Both the position numbers and the translations under genes were made by a program. A stretch of 6,132 nt of DNA. Origin: an uncultured Fusobacteriaceae bacterium. GTDB taxonomy: Bacteria; Fusobacteriota; Fusobacteriia; Fusobacteriales; Fusobacteriaceae. Positions within the stretch are counted from its first letter, which is position 1. Each line of letters starts with the position of its first letter. The stretch spans positions 1-6,132 of the forward strand of contig CAMTJB010000068.1 in NCBI GenBank assembly GCA_947072715.1. The letters are read 5' to 3'. Positions 1 to 5,673 of this stretch are shown piece after piece. The notes beneath the pieces are model-generated. The model searched no databases. It saw nothing but the letters and a program-made list of their open reading frames with translations, and was not told the origin of the DNA.

Positions 1-264
1 GCAACAGATGCTGGATGGATTGCACATGATAGACAAGTTGGACAAACTGGAAAAACAGTAAGACCAGGTGTTTATTTTGCAATGGGAATTTCAGGAGCAA
101 TCCAACATGTATCAGGTATGGAAGAATCTGAATACATTATTGCAATAAATAGAGATAAAGATGCTCCTATATTTGGAACAGCAGATTTAGGAATAGTTGG
201 AGACGTTAACAAAATAGTTCCAGCTATAGTTGAGGAATTAAAAAAATCTAAACTTACAAAATAA
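1..264 (+). CDS. etfA: Electron transfer flavoprotein alpha subunit, C-terminal part (5' truncated by window)
   Basis: The window opens inside this gene; 87 C-terminal residues and the TAA are present in frame 1. EtfA pairs with EtfB in the cytoplasm and carries FAD, passing electrons to or from acyl-CoA dehydrogenases. In butyrate-forming anaerobes EtfAB works with butyryl-CoA dehydrogenase. The fragment shows the conserved FAD-binding end of the alpha subunit: [20 protein letters not shown] (residues 3-22 of the fragment), then GISGAIQH (29-36), then an [13 protein letters not shown] stretch (46-58) and the terminal ADLGIVGD segment. The ATG at 82 is an internal methionine, not a start, because the conserved motif runs through it from upstream. 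The thiolase and acetoacetyl-CoA reductase-like genes that follow fit an acetyl-CoA to butyryl-CoA locus. The family assignment is firm; the electron donor and acceptor are inferred from context. Confidence 0.95.
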   Translation, partial: ATDAGWIAHDRQVGQTGKTVRPGVYFAMGISGAIQHVSGMEESEYIIAINRDKDAPIFGTADLGIVGDVNKIVPAIVEELKKSKLTK

Positions 265-274
265 TAATTCGATT

Positions 275-336
275 TGTGACAACCTCAAATGTGATTTTTT
301 AGTTAAAATTAAAAAATTTACAATGAGGTTGTTATA
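275..336 (+). repeat. Long imperfect hairpin between etfA and the thiolase gene
   Basis: ACAACCTCA (279-287) is the exact reverse complement of TGAGGTTGT (324-332), and the pairing extends outward to about 275/336 with G-T wobbles. Inside, 290-300 pairs imperfectly with 311-322, the T6 run at 295-300 against the A6 run at 311-316, leaving a loop of about 10 nt. No T-tract follows the hairpin on either strand, so it is not a canonical intrinsic terminator. It may cap the etfA transcript or stabilise a 3' end. A small alternative stem, ATTTG (272-276) with CAAAT (286-290), precedes the T6 run and could act as a weak terminator instead. I see no convincing -35/-10 pair between here and the thiolase start, so read-through from etfA is possible. 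Confidence 0.6.
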
Positions 337-409
337 GATTAGAAGCAGATAAAGAGTAAAGTTGGGTATAAAGGTTATAGTTAATTAAGGAAGAGAAGGG
401 GGATATATA

Positions 410-1618
410 ATGTCGAAAGTGTATATAGTATCAGCTAAAAGAACTGCAGTGGGAAGTTTTTTAGGAAACTTAGCACCAATATCACCAGCTGAATTAGGTG
501 GAGTAGTAATAAAAAATATAATAGAAGAAACAGGAATAAATCCAGCAAACTTAGATGAAGTAATAGTAGGAAATATATTACAAGGAGGTCATGGACAAGG
601 TATTGGAAGACAGGTTGCCATGGCTGGAGGAGTTCCTAAAGAGGTTACAGGTTATGCTGTAAATATTTTATGTGGAAGTGGAATGAAAACTGTAATGAAT
701 GGATTTAATGCAATCAAAGCAGGAGAGGCTAATCTTATTATAGCTGGTGGAGTAGAATCAATGTCACAGGCTGGATTTGTTATTCCAGGAAAAGTTAGAT
801 TAGGAAATAAAATGGGAGATATGACAGCTGTTGATTCTTTATTAGTTGATGGATTAACTGATGCTTTCCATAAAATACACATGGGTGTAACGGCAGAAAA
901 TATTGCAGCTGAGTACGGAATTACAAGAGAGCAGCAAGATGAGTTTGCAATAAATTCTCAAAAGAAAGCTATAGCAGCAGTTGATGCAGGAAGATTTAAA
1001 GATGAAATAGTTCCAGTAACAATAAAAGGAAGAAAAGGGGACACGATTGTAGATACAGATGAATATCCTAATAGAGGGACTTCTCTAGAAAAATTATCAG
1101 GATTGAAACCAGCTTTCATAAAAGAGGGAACAGTAACTGCAGGAAATGCTTCTGGATTAAATGATGGAGCAAGTTTTGTTTTATTAGCTTCAGAAGAAGC
1201 GGTAAAAAAATATAACTTAAAACCACTAGTTGAGTTAGTATCAGTTGGTCAAGGTGGAGTAGATCCTAAAACAATGGGAATGGGACCAGTTCCAGCAGTT
1301 AAAAATGCTTTAACAAAAGCAGGATTAAAATTATCGGATATAGGATTAATAGAGTTAAACGAAGCATTTGCTGCTCAAGCATTAGGAGTTATGACTCAGT
1401 TATCAAAAGACTGTGAAGTTTCTATGGAATGGTTTGCTGATAGAACAAATGTAAATGGTGGAGCTATAGCAATAGGGCATCCATTAGGAGCATCAGGGAA
1501 TAGAATAACAACAACACTGATTCATGAAATGAAAAAAAGAGGAACTGAATATGGAGTGGCTTCTTTATGTATTGGTGGAGGATTAGGTACAGCTTTATTA
1601 GTTAAAAATGTTAAATAA
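410..1618 (+). CDS. Acetyl-CoA acetyltransferase (acetoacetyl-CoA thiolase)
   Basis: This 402-residue protein has the usual length of a degradative/biosynthetic thiolase. It condenses two acetyl-CoA to acetoacetyl-CoA, or cleaves it in reverse, in the cytoplasm. All active-site blocks are visible: the nucleophile Cys88 in NILCGSG (85-91), the GGVESMSQ segment (113-120), NEAF with Asn317 (317-320), signature 2 [17 protein letters not shown] (347-363) with His357, and the acid/base Cys387 in SLCIGGGLG (385-393). The ATG is preceded by AAGGGGGA (396-403), about 7 nt upstream, and the N-terminus [17 protein letters not shown] is the standard family start. It lies between etfA and an SDR reductase, which supports a role in butyrate or 3-hydroxybutyrate metabolism. 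The family is also called atoB, thlA or phaA; the sequence alone does not decide between these names. The enzyme looks intact. Confidence 0.96.
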   Translation: MSKVYIVSAKRTAVGSFLGNLAPISPAELGGVVIKNIIEETGINPANLDEVIVGNILQGGHGQGIGRQVAMAGGVPKEVTGYAVNILCGSGMKTVMNGFNAIKAGEANLIIAGGVESMSQAGFVIPGKVRLGNKMGDMTAVDSLLVDGLTDAFHKIHMGVTAENIAAEYGITREQQDEFAINSQKKAIAAVDAGRFKDEIVPVTIKGRKGDTIVDTDEYPNRGTSLEKLSGLKPAFIKEGTVTAGNASGLNDGASFVLLASEEAVKKYNLKPLVELVSVGQGGVDPKTMGMGPVPAVKNALTKAGLKLSDIGLIELNEAFAAQALGVMTQLSKDCEVSMEWFADRTNVNGGAIAIGHPLGASGNRITTTLIHEMKKRGTEYGVASLCIGGGLGTALLVKNVK

Positions 1619-1628
1619 TTTATAAATA

Positions 1629-1663
1629 TTAGATATTAAATACTTAATGTTAGATATTAAGTA
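1629..1663 (+). repeat. 14-bp direct repeat with 21-bp period, overlapping a small hairpin
   Basis: TTAGATATTAAATA (1629-1642) recurs as TTAGATATTAAGTA (1650-1663), with 13 of 14 bases identical and a 21-bp offset, about two helical turns. Within it, ATACTTAAT (1640-1648) pairs with ATTAAGTAT (1656-1664) around a 7-nt loop. The 92-bp gap between thiolase and SDR otherwise holds only A-rich sequence, and neither a T-tracted terminator nor a clear promoter is visible. It could be a binding site or a weak processing hairpin, but in DNA this AT-rich it may also be chance. Confidence 0.35.
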
Positions 1664-1725
1664 TGGAAAAAAGGATAATTTAAAATAAGATAACTTAAAA
1701 TTAAAATAAAGTGGAGGGATTTAGA

Positions 1726-2451
1726 ATGGAAAGAGTATCAGGAAAAATAGCTTTAGTAACAGGTAGTGCAAGAGGTATAGGAAGAGCAGTAGTTGAAAAG
1801 TTAGCATCAGAAGGTGCAAAAATGGTAATCTCTTGTGATATGGGAGCAGCTACATATGAGCAATCAAATGTAAGACATGAAATTCTAAATGTAACAGATA
1901 GAGCAGGAGTAGCAGCTTTAGTAGCTAAAATAGAAGAAGAGTTTGGAAGAATTGATATTTTAGTAAATAATGCAGGAATAACAAAAGATGCTTTATTAGT
2001 AAAAATGACTGAGGACCAATGGGACGATGTTATTAATGTAAACTTAAAAGGTGTATTTAATGTAACACAAGCAGTAGCACCATTAATGACAAAAAATAAA
2101 TATGGTTCAATAGTAACATTATCATCAGTAGTAGGACTATATGGAAATGTAGGACAAACAAATTATGCTGCAACAAAAGGTGGAGTTATAACAATGACTC
2201 AAACTTGGGCAAAAGAGTTAGTAAGAAAAGGAGCTCAAGTAAGAGCAAACTGTGTTGCACCTGGATTCATAGAAACTCCTATGACAGTAGATTTACCAGA
2301 AAAAGTAATTCAAATGATGGTTGAAAAAACTCCCCTTGCAAGAATGGGAAAACCAGAAGATATTGCTAATGCAGTATTATTCCTAGCTTCAGATGAGTCA
2401 TCGTATATTACTGGACAAACAATAGCGGTTACAGGTGGATTAGTAATCTAG
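1726..2451 (+). CDS. Short-chain dehydrogenase/reductase, FabG/PhaB type (probable acetoacetyl-CoA or 3-oxoacyl reductase)
   Basis: This is a 241-residue classical SDR with a single Rossmann domain, predicted to reduce a 3-oxoacyl thioester to the 3-hydroxy form with NAD(P)H. Visible motifs are the cofactor loop TGSARGIG (12-19), NNAG (81-84), the catalytic tetrad Asn106 (VNLKG), Ser134 (LSSVVG), Tyr147 and Lys151 (YAATK), and the VAPGFIET loop (177-184). The start is the ATG at 1726, because GGAGGG (1713-1718) is its SD, 7 nt upstream. A longer in-frame reading from the GTG at 1711 would place the SD inside the gene. No acyl-carrier or other fatty acid synthesis gene is adjacent, and the thiolase upstream makes acetoacetyl-CoA the likeliest substrate. 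FabG in fatty acid synthesis remains the main alternative. Cofactor preference cannot be settled: Cys37-Asp38 follows the second beta strand. Confidence 0.9.
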   Translation: MERVSGKIALVTGSARGIGRAVVEKLASEGAKMVISCDMGAATYEQSNVRHEILNVTDRAGVAALVAKIEEEFGRIDILVNNAGITKDALLVKMTEDQWDDVINVNLKGVFNVTQAVAPLMTKNKYGSIVTLSSVVGLYGNVGQTNYAATKGGVITMTQTWAKELVRKGAQVRANCVAPGFIETPMTVDLPEKVIQMMVEKTPLARMGKPEDIANAVLFLASDESSYITGQTIAVTGGLVI

Positions 2452-2474
2452 TAAAAGTTAAATAATAATATAGA

Positions 2475-2515
2475 AAAACATCTTTTATCAAAGTTGCTTT
2501 GATAAAAGATGTTTT
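2475..2515. terminator. Strong bidirectional intrinsic terminator after the SDR gene
   Basis: AAAACATCTTTTATCAAAG (2475-2493) and CTTTGATAAAAGATGTTTT (2497-2515) are perfect reverse complements: 19 bp around a 3-nt TTG centre. On the + strand the stem ends in TTTTCTT, and on the - strand in TTTTTCT. It closes the etfA-thiolase-SDR region and separates it from the rplU promoter about 25 bp downstream. Confidence 0.9.
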
Positions 2516-2539
2516 CTTAATATATTGGACTTAATTATG

Positions 2540-2568
2540 TTGACACAACATATAAAATATGGTATCAT
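2540..2568 (+). promoter_or_regulatory. Sigma-70/A-type promoter for rplU-prp-rpmA
   Basis: A perfect -35 box TTGACA (2540-2545) is followed after exactly 17 bp by TATCAT (2563-2568), a five-of-six match to the -10 consensus, with an extended -10 TGG immediately upstream (2560-2562). Transcription should start near 2575, giving a leader of about 130 nt before the rplU ATG. It is the best promoter in the window, as expected for a ribosomal protein operon. Confidence 0.88.
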
Positions 2569-2574
2569 TATATA

Positions 2575-2706
2575 GATTTGCGCATAATAAAGGTCTTCAG
2601 CAACCTTTTTTAGCGAGTTGAGATATTCTTAGATTTTAATCTAAGAATGTAAACCATTGTTTAATGGTTTCAGAAACAATTTTTTTATACTTATGGAGGT
2701 GTTGAA
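2575..2706 (+). promoter_or_regulatory. Structured 5' leader of rplU (candidate L21 autoregulatory leader/attenuator)
   Basis: The roughly 130-nt untranslated leader holds three hairpins. P1 is AAAGGT (2589-2594) with ACCTTT (2603-2608) around an 8-nt CTTCAGCA loop, followed by TTT. P2 is ATTCTTAGAT (2625-2634) with ATCTAAGAAT (2639-2648), a perfect 10-bp stem. P3 is AAACCATT (2651-2658) with AATGGTTT (2663-2670) and a GTTT loop. A competing stem pairs ATTGTTT (2656-2662) with AAACAAT (2674-2680) and runs straight into T7 (2680-2686), as in an intrinsic terminator. P3 and this stem cannot form together, so the layout resembles transcription attenuation. The rplU SD GGAGGT (2695-2700) lies just downstream. 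Putative L21 leaders are known in low-GC Gram-positive bacteria (the Rfam L21_leader family). I cannot confirm a match to that family, and the ligand (perhaps L21 itself) is inferred. Confidence 0.6.
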
Positions 2707-3018
2707 ATGTACGCAGTTATTAAAACTGGTGGTAAACAGTACAAAGTTACAGTAGGTGAAGTATTAAGAGTTGAAAAACTAAATGCTGAAGTTAACGCAA
2801 CTGTAGAATTAGGTGAGGTTTTATTAGTATCAAATAACGGAGAGATCAAAGTTGGAACTCCTGTTGTTGATGGTGCTAAAGTAGAAGCTACTGTTGTTGC
2901 TCAAGTAAAAGGGGACAAAGTTGTTAACTTCAAATACAAGCCAAAAACTGGATATCATAGAAAGAAAGGTCACAGACAAAACTTGACTGAGATCAGAATT
3001 ACAGCTATAAACGCTTAA
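2707..3018 (+). CDS. rplU: 50S ribosomal protein L21
   Basis: This 103-residue protein matches the usual length of bacterial L21, which binds 23S rRNA in the large subunit. The N-terminus [14 protein letters not shown] (1-14) is the family hallmark. The C-terminal signature runs [17 protein letters not shown] then NLTEIRI, with the conserved basic K-x-K-x-K-x-G-Y-x-R-x-x-G-H-R-Q pattern. The SD GGAGGT (2695-2700) is 6 nt before the ATG. It is the first gene of the rplU-prp-rpmA operon and is preceded by a strong promoter and a structured leader that may control it. Codon choice shifts toward C-ending codons (more AAC than AAT for Asn, with TTC and TAC used), unlike the glycogen genes downstream, which fits high expression. 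Confidence 0.98.
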   Translation: MYAVIKTGGKQYKVTVGEVLRVEKLNAEVNATVELGEVLLVSNNGEIKVGTPVVDGAKVEATVVAQVKGDKVVNFKYKPKTGYHRKKGHRQNLTEIRITAINA

Positions 3019-3023
3019 TTTCT

Positions 3024-3356
3024 ATGACTAAAATTGAAATTTTAAAAAAAAACGGTAGTATTGTAAAATACAAGGCTACTGGACATGCAGAATATGCAAA
3101 TCATGGTGAAGACATTGTCTGCGCTGCAATATCTACTAATCTTCAATTACCACTAGCTGGGCTAACAGAGATTTTAGGACTTATACCTAAATTTGAAATT
3201 AGTGAAGGCTATTTAGAAGTTGATCTTAGAGGATTAGATTTGCAAAATAAAGATAGAGAGGTCTCTATTCTTTTAGAAAGCATGCTCCTTATGTTAAGAG
3301 AATTAACAAAGGAATATCCAAAATATCTAAAGCTTGTTGAGAAGGAGGAAAATTAA
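3024..3356 (+). CDS. prp: Ribosomal-processing cysteine protease Prp (YsxB family)
   Basis: This 110-residue protein is a typical Prp, a small cytoplasmic cysteine protease that removes the N-terminal extension of L27 so that L27 can function at the peptidyl-transferase centre. The catalytic pair is visible: His21 in GHAEYA (20-25) and Cys33 in DIVCAAIS (30-37), with the 12-residue His-to-Cys spacing I recall for the family. It sits between rplU and rpmA, the conserved order, and its substrate site is present in the next gene. The gene starts 5 nt after the rplU stop and ends directly against the rpmA ATG. No purine-rich SD precedes the start (upstream sequence AACGCTTAATTTCT), so translation probably depends on ribosomes finishing rplU, which would keep protease levels well below those of the ribosomal proteins. 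Confidence 0.95.
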   Translation: MTKIEILKKNGSIVKYKATGHAEYANHGEDIVCAAISTNLQLPLAGLTEILGLIPKFEISEGYLEVDLRGLDLQNKDREVSILLESMLLMLRELTKEYPKYLKLVEKEEN

Positions 3357-3650
3357 ATGTTATTTACTTTAAATATACAATTGTTCGCTAAGAAAAAAGG
3401 ACAAGGTTCTGTTAAGAACGGAAGAGATTCTAACCCTAAGTACCTTGGTGTTAAGAAATATGATGGTGAGGCTGTTTTAGCTGGTAACATCATAGTTAGA
3501 CAAAGAGGAACTGCATTCCATGCTGGAAACAATATGGGAATGGGTAAAGATCACACACTTTTTGCTTTAATTGACGGTTATGTTAAGTTCGAAAGATTCG
3601 GAAAAGATAAAAAGAAAGTATCTATATACGTAGAGAAAGCTGGAAACTAA
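3357..3650 (+). CDS. rpmA: 50S ribosomal protein L27 with cleavable N-terminal extension
   Basis: This 97-residue L27 belongs to the 50S subunit, where its N-terminal tail reaches the peptidyl-transferase centre. The protein begins [10 protein letters not shown] (1-10) followed by AKKKGQGS, so it has the Prp-processed extension; cleavage is expected after Phe10, leaving Ala11 as the mature N-terminus. Many other bacteria lack this extension and begin directly at the A-x-K-K-G segment. The family core follows: [18 protein letters not shown], then [32 protein letters not shown]. The SD AAGGAGG (3342-3348) lies inside the end of prp, 8 nt before the ATG, and the prp TAA abuts the ATG with no gap. 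Its own strong SD, in contrast to prp, should allow high expression. A terminator follows about 25 bp downstream, so obg, often next in other genomes, is not part of this operon. Confidence 0.98.
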   Translation: MLFTLNIQLFAKKKGQGSVKNGRDSNPKYLGVKKYDGEAVLAGNIIVRQRGTAFHAGNNMGMGKDHTLFALIDGYVKFERFGKDKKKVSIYVEKAGN

Positions 3651-3672
3651 TTATAAAGATAAAAAAATTTTT

Positions 3673-3699
3673 AAAGAGGGAGAAATCCCTCTTTTTTTT
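3673..3699 (+). terminator. Intrinsic terminator of the rplU-prp-rpmA operon
   Basis: AAAGAGGGA (3673-3681) pairs perfectly with TCCCTCTTT (3686-3694) around a GAAA tetraloop (3682-3685) and runs into eight T residues (3692-3699). This is a canonical rho-independent terminator for the + strand, 22 bp after the rpmA stop. Confidence 0.95.
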
Positions 3700-3737
3700 A
3701 TATTATAATTAAATTATACAATTAATTATATGAAACA

Positions 3738-3766
3738 TGGATTTTTAATCAGGTATGGAGTATAAT
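3738..3766 (+). promoter_or_regulatory. Probable promoter of the glycogen operon
   Basis: A perfect -10 box TATAAT (3761-3766) lies 33 bp before the glgB ATG, and 17 bp upstream is a poor -35 candidate TGGATT (3738-3743, three of six). Upstream AT-only sequence (3700-3730), including the 9-bp inverted repeat TATAATTAA/TTAATTATA (3704-3712 and 3722-3730), could be an UP-like element or a regulator site. A new promoter is expected here because a strong terminator closes the previous operon. The weak -35 suggests an activator or moderate expression. Confidence 0.55.
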
Positions 3767-3799
3767 CAAAGTAACAATTAATATTAGGTGGTGATCTTT

Positions 3800-5653
3800 A
3801 TGACTAATAGTAGTGAAAATATTTTGTTATTTTGTAACGGACAACATAAAGAAGCTTATCTTTATTTAGGAGCACACCCTTATGAGGGGGGCTGCACTTT
3901 TAGAGTTTGGGCTCCAAATGTATTATCAGTTTCAGTTATAGGAAGTTTTAATGATTGGAATAAAGAAAAAAATATTATGAATAAATTAGATATAAAAGGT
4001 ATTTGGGAGTTAAGTATAAAAGGGATAGGGAAAGGTGAATTATATAAATTTAGTATAGAAGATAAATTTTCTGAGATTCATGTAAAGTCAGATCCTTATG
4101 CTTTTTTATCAGAATTAAGACCAAATACAGCTTCTATTGTTCATGGAGTACCTAACTATTTATGGAATGATTATCAGTGGTTTAAACAAAAAGAAAAAAT
4201 AGATAAAAAAGATTCACCAATTAATATATATGAGGTACATTTAGGTTCGTGGCAAAGGGATGAAAATGGAAAATTTTTAAATTATAGGGAGATTGCTCAT
4301 AAATTATTAGAGTATATAAAATACATGAATTATACTCATGTAGAATTGCTCCCAATCTGCGAATATCCTTTGGATGATTCGTGGGGATATCAAATAACTG
4401 GATACTATTCAGTTACAAGTAGATATGGAACTCCTGAAGATTTTATGTATTTTGTAAACTATTTTCATGAAAATGGAGTAGGGGTCATATTGGATTGGGT
4501 TCCTGGACATTTTTGTAAAGATTCACACGGATTATATAATTTTGATGGAACAGCAACCTATCAAGATACTAATACATTGTTAGGAGAAAATCCACAATGG
4601 GGAACTTGTAACTTTGACTTATCTAGATTAGAAGTTTTAAGTTTTTTAAATTCTAACGCTTTATTTTGGCTTAAAGAATTCCATATAGATGGTATAAGAA
4701 TAGATGCTGTTGCTAATATTTTATATCTTAATTTTGGAAAAGATAAAGATTTTAATATAAAAAATAAAAATGGTGGAGATGAAAATTTAAGTGGGATAAA
4801 TTTCTTATCTAACTTAAATTCTATTATAGAGAAGGAAATCCCAGGCGCATTAACTTTTGCAGAAGACTCTACAGCATGGCCATTAGTAACAAAATCTGTT
4901 GAAGAAGGTGGACTTGGCTTTACATTTAAATGGAATATGGGATGGATGAATGATACATTAAGCTATATGAAGTATGACCCAATTATAAGGAACATTCATC
5001 ATAATAAATTAACATTTTCATTTATGTATGCTTTTGCGGAAAATTATACCTTAGCAATATCACATGATGAGGTTGTTCATGGAAAATCTTCATTACTTAA
5101 CAAGATGCCAGGAGATTTTTTAGAAAAAATATCTAATTTAAAACTTTACATGGCTTATATGATAGCTCATCCAGGAAAGAAATTAAATTTTATGGGAAAT
5201 GAACTTGCACAAGGTCTAGAATGGAGATTTAAAGAGGTGATAGAGTGGCATGTATTAAAAAAGGAATTTAATAGAGAGTACCATAATTATATAAGAGCAT
5301 TAAATAAGTTTTACCTTGAGCAAAGAAGCTTTTGGGAAAAAGATACTGATAGTAGAGGATTGAATTGGATATCTACACACAAAGACGATAATACATTAGC
5401 CTTTTCCAGACATGGAAATAAAAAAAATGATTTTATAATATCTTTTTTTAATTTTTCTAATCAATCTTATCAAAAATATAAACTAGTTGTTCCTAGATTG
5501 GGAATTTATCATGAAGTTTTTAATAGTTATTCACCAACTGCAGTTAATTCTGGAGATTTATTACCTATAAAAAATGAAGATAATGAATATTATTTAGAGA
5601 TAAAAGTTCCACCTTTATCTGGAATATTTTTTAAAGGAAATTTTAGAAGATAG
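3800..5653 (+). CDS. glgB: 1,4-alpha-glucan (glycogen) branching enzyme, GH13
   Basis: This 617-residue enzyme cuts alpha-1,4 chains and reattaches them as alpha-1,6 branches on glycogen in the cytoplasm. An N-terminal CBM48-like beta domain (about 24-110, with TFRVWAPN and GSFNDWN) leads to the GH13 barrel. Landmarks are YEVHLGSW (144-151), DDSWGYQITGYYSVTSRYG (192-210), region I DWVPGHF (232-238), the nucleophile Asp302 in GIRIDAV (298-304), the acid/base Glu355 in FAEDS (353-357) and Asp423 in SHDEVVHGK (421-429). An all-beta C-terminal domain follows (about 520-612). It is shorter than the enterobacterial form, lacking the extra first N-terminal module. The ATG at 3800 is chosen because AGGTGGTGATC (3786-3796) is an extended SD; the in-frame GTGs at 3788 and 3791 lie within it. 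The glycogen synthase homologue starts 20 bp downstream, indicating one operon. The enzyme appears intact. Confidence 0.96.
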   Translation: MTNSSENILLFCNGQHKEAYLYLGAHPYEGGCTFRVWAPNVLSVSVIGSFNDWNKEKNIMNKLDIKGIWELSIKGIGKGELYKFSIEDKFSEIHVKSDPYAFLSELRPNTASIVHGVPNYLWNDYQWFKQKEKIDKKDSPINIYEVHLGSWQRDENGKFLNYREIAHKLLEYIKYMNYTHVELLPICEYPLDDSWGYQITGYYSVTSRYGTPEDFMYFVNYFHENGVGVILDWVPGHFCKDSHGLYNFDGTATYQDTNTLLGENPQWGTCNFDLSRLEVLSFLNSNALFWLKEFHIDGIRIDAVANILYLNFGKDKDFNIKNKNGGDENLSGINFLSNLNSIIEKEIPGALTFAEDSTAWPLVTKSVEEGGLGFTFKWNMGWMNDTLSYMKYDPIIRNIHHNKLTFSFMYAFAENYTLAISHDEVVHGKSSLLNKMPGDFLEKISNLKLYMAYMIAHPGKKLNFMGNELAQGLEWRFKEVIEWHVLKKEFNREYHNYIRALNKFYLEQRSFWEKDTDSRGLNWISTHKDDNTLAFSRHGNKKNDFIISFFNFSNQSYQKYKLVVPRLGIYHEVFNSYSPTAVNSGDLLPIKNEDNEYYLEIKVPPLSGIFFKGNFRR

Positions 5654-5673
5654 ATTATTAAGGAGTGATATCT

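Noticed and set aside
82..264. ATG at 82 as the start of a separate 60-residue protein
   Set aside because: The conserved EtfA FAD-binding motif reads continuously in the same frame from base 1 through this ATG, so it is an internal methionine.
275..294. TGTGA repeated at 275-279 and 290-294 as a possible CRP/FNR-type operator
   Set aside because: The two copies are direct, not inverted, and are part of the hairpin arms; there is no TCACA partner at operator spacing.
362..381. TTGGGT, TATAAA and TATAGT words before the thiolase as a promoter
   Set aside because: No combination gives an acceptable -35 to -10 spacing (16-18 bp) with a recognisable -35 box.
652..882. 76-codon open frame on the - strand inside the thiolase gene
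   Set aside because: It is the antisense shadow of a fully conserved thiolase, covering the active-site Cys region. It has no recognisable protein features and no independent start signal.
1711..1725. GTG at 1711 as an earlier start of the SDR gene (five extra residues)
   Set aside because: GTGGAGGGA is itself the Shine-Dalgarno site for the ATG at 1726, and SDR family proteins begin just before the beta strand that starts after MERVSG.
3704..3730. TATAATTAA/TTAATTATA inverted repeat upstream of glgB as an operator or a second terminator
   Set aside because: The stem is A/T only, in a very AT-rich gap, with no T-tract after it. I mention it only within the promoter entry because chance is a sufficient explanation.
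3788..3799. GTG at 3788 or 3791 as an earlier start of glgB
   Set aside because: Both lie inside the extended SD AGGTGGTGATC, which is correctly spaced for the ATG at 3800.
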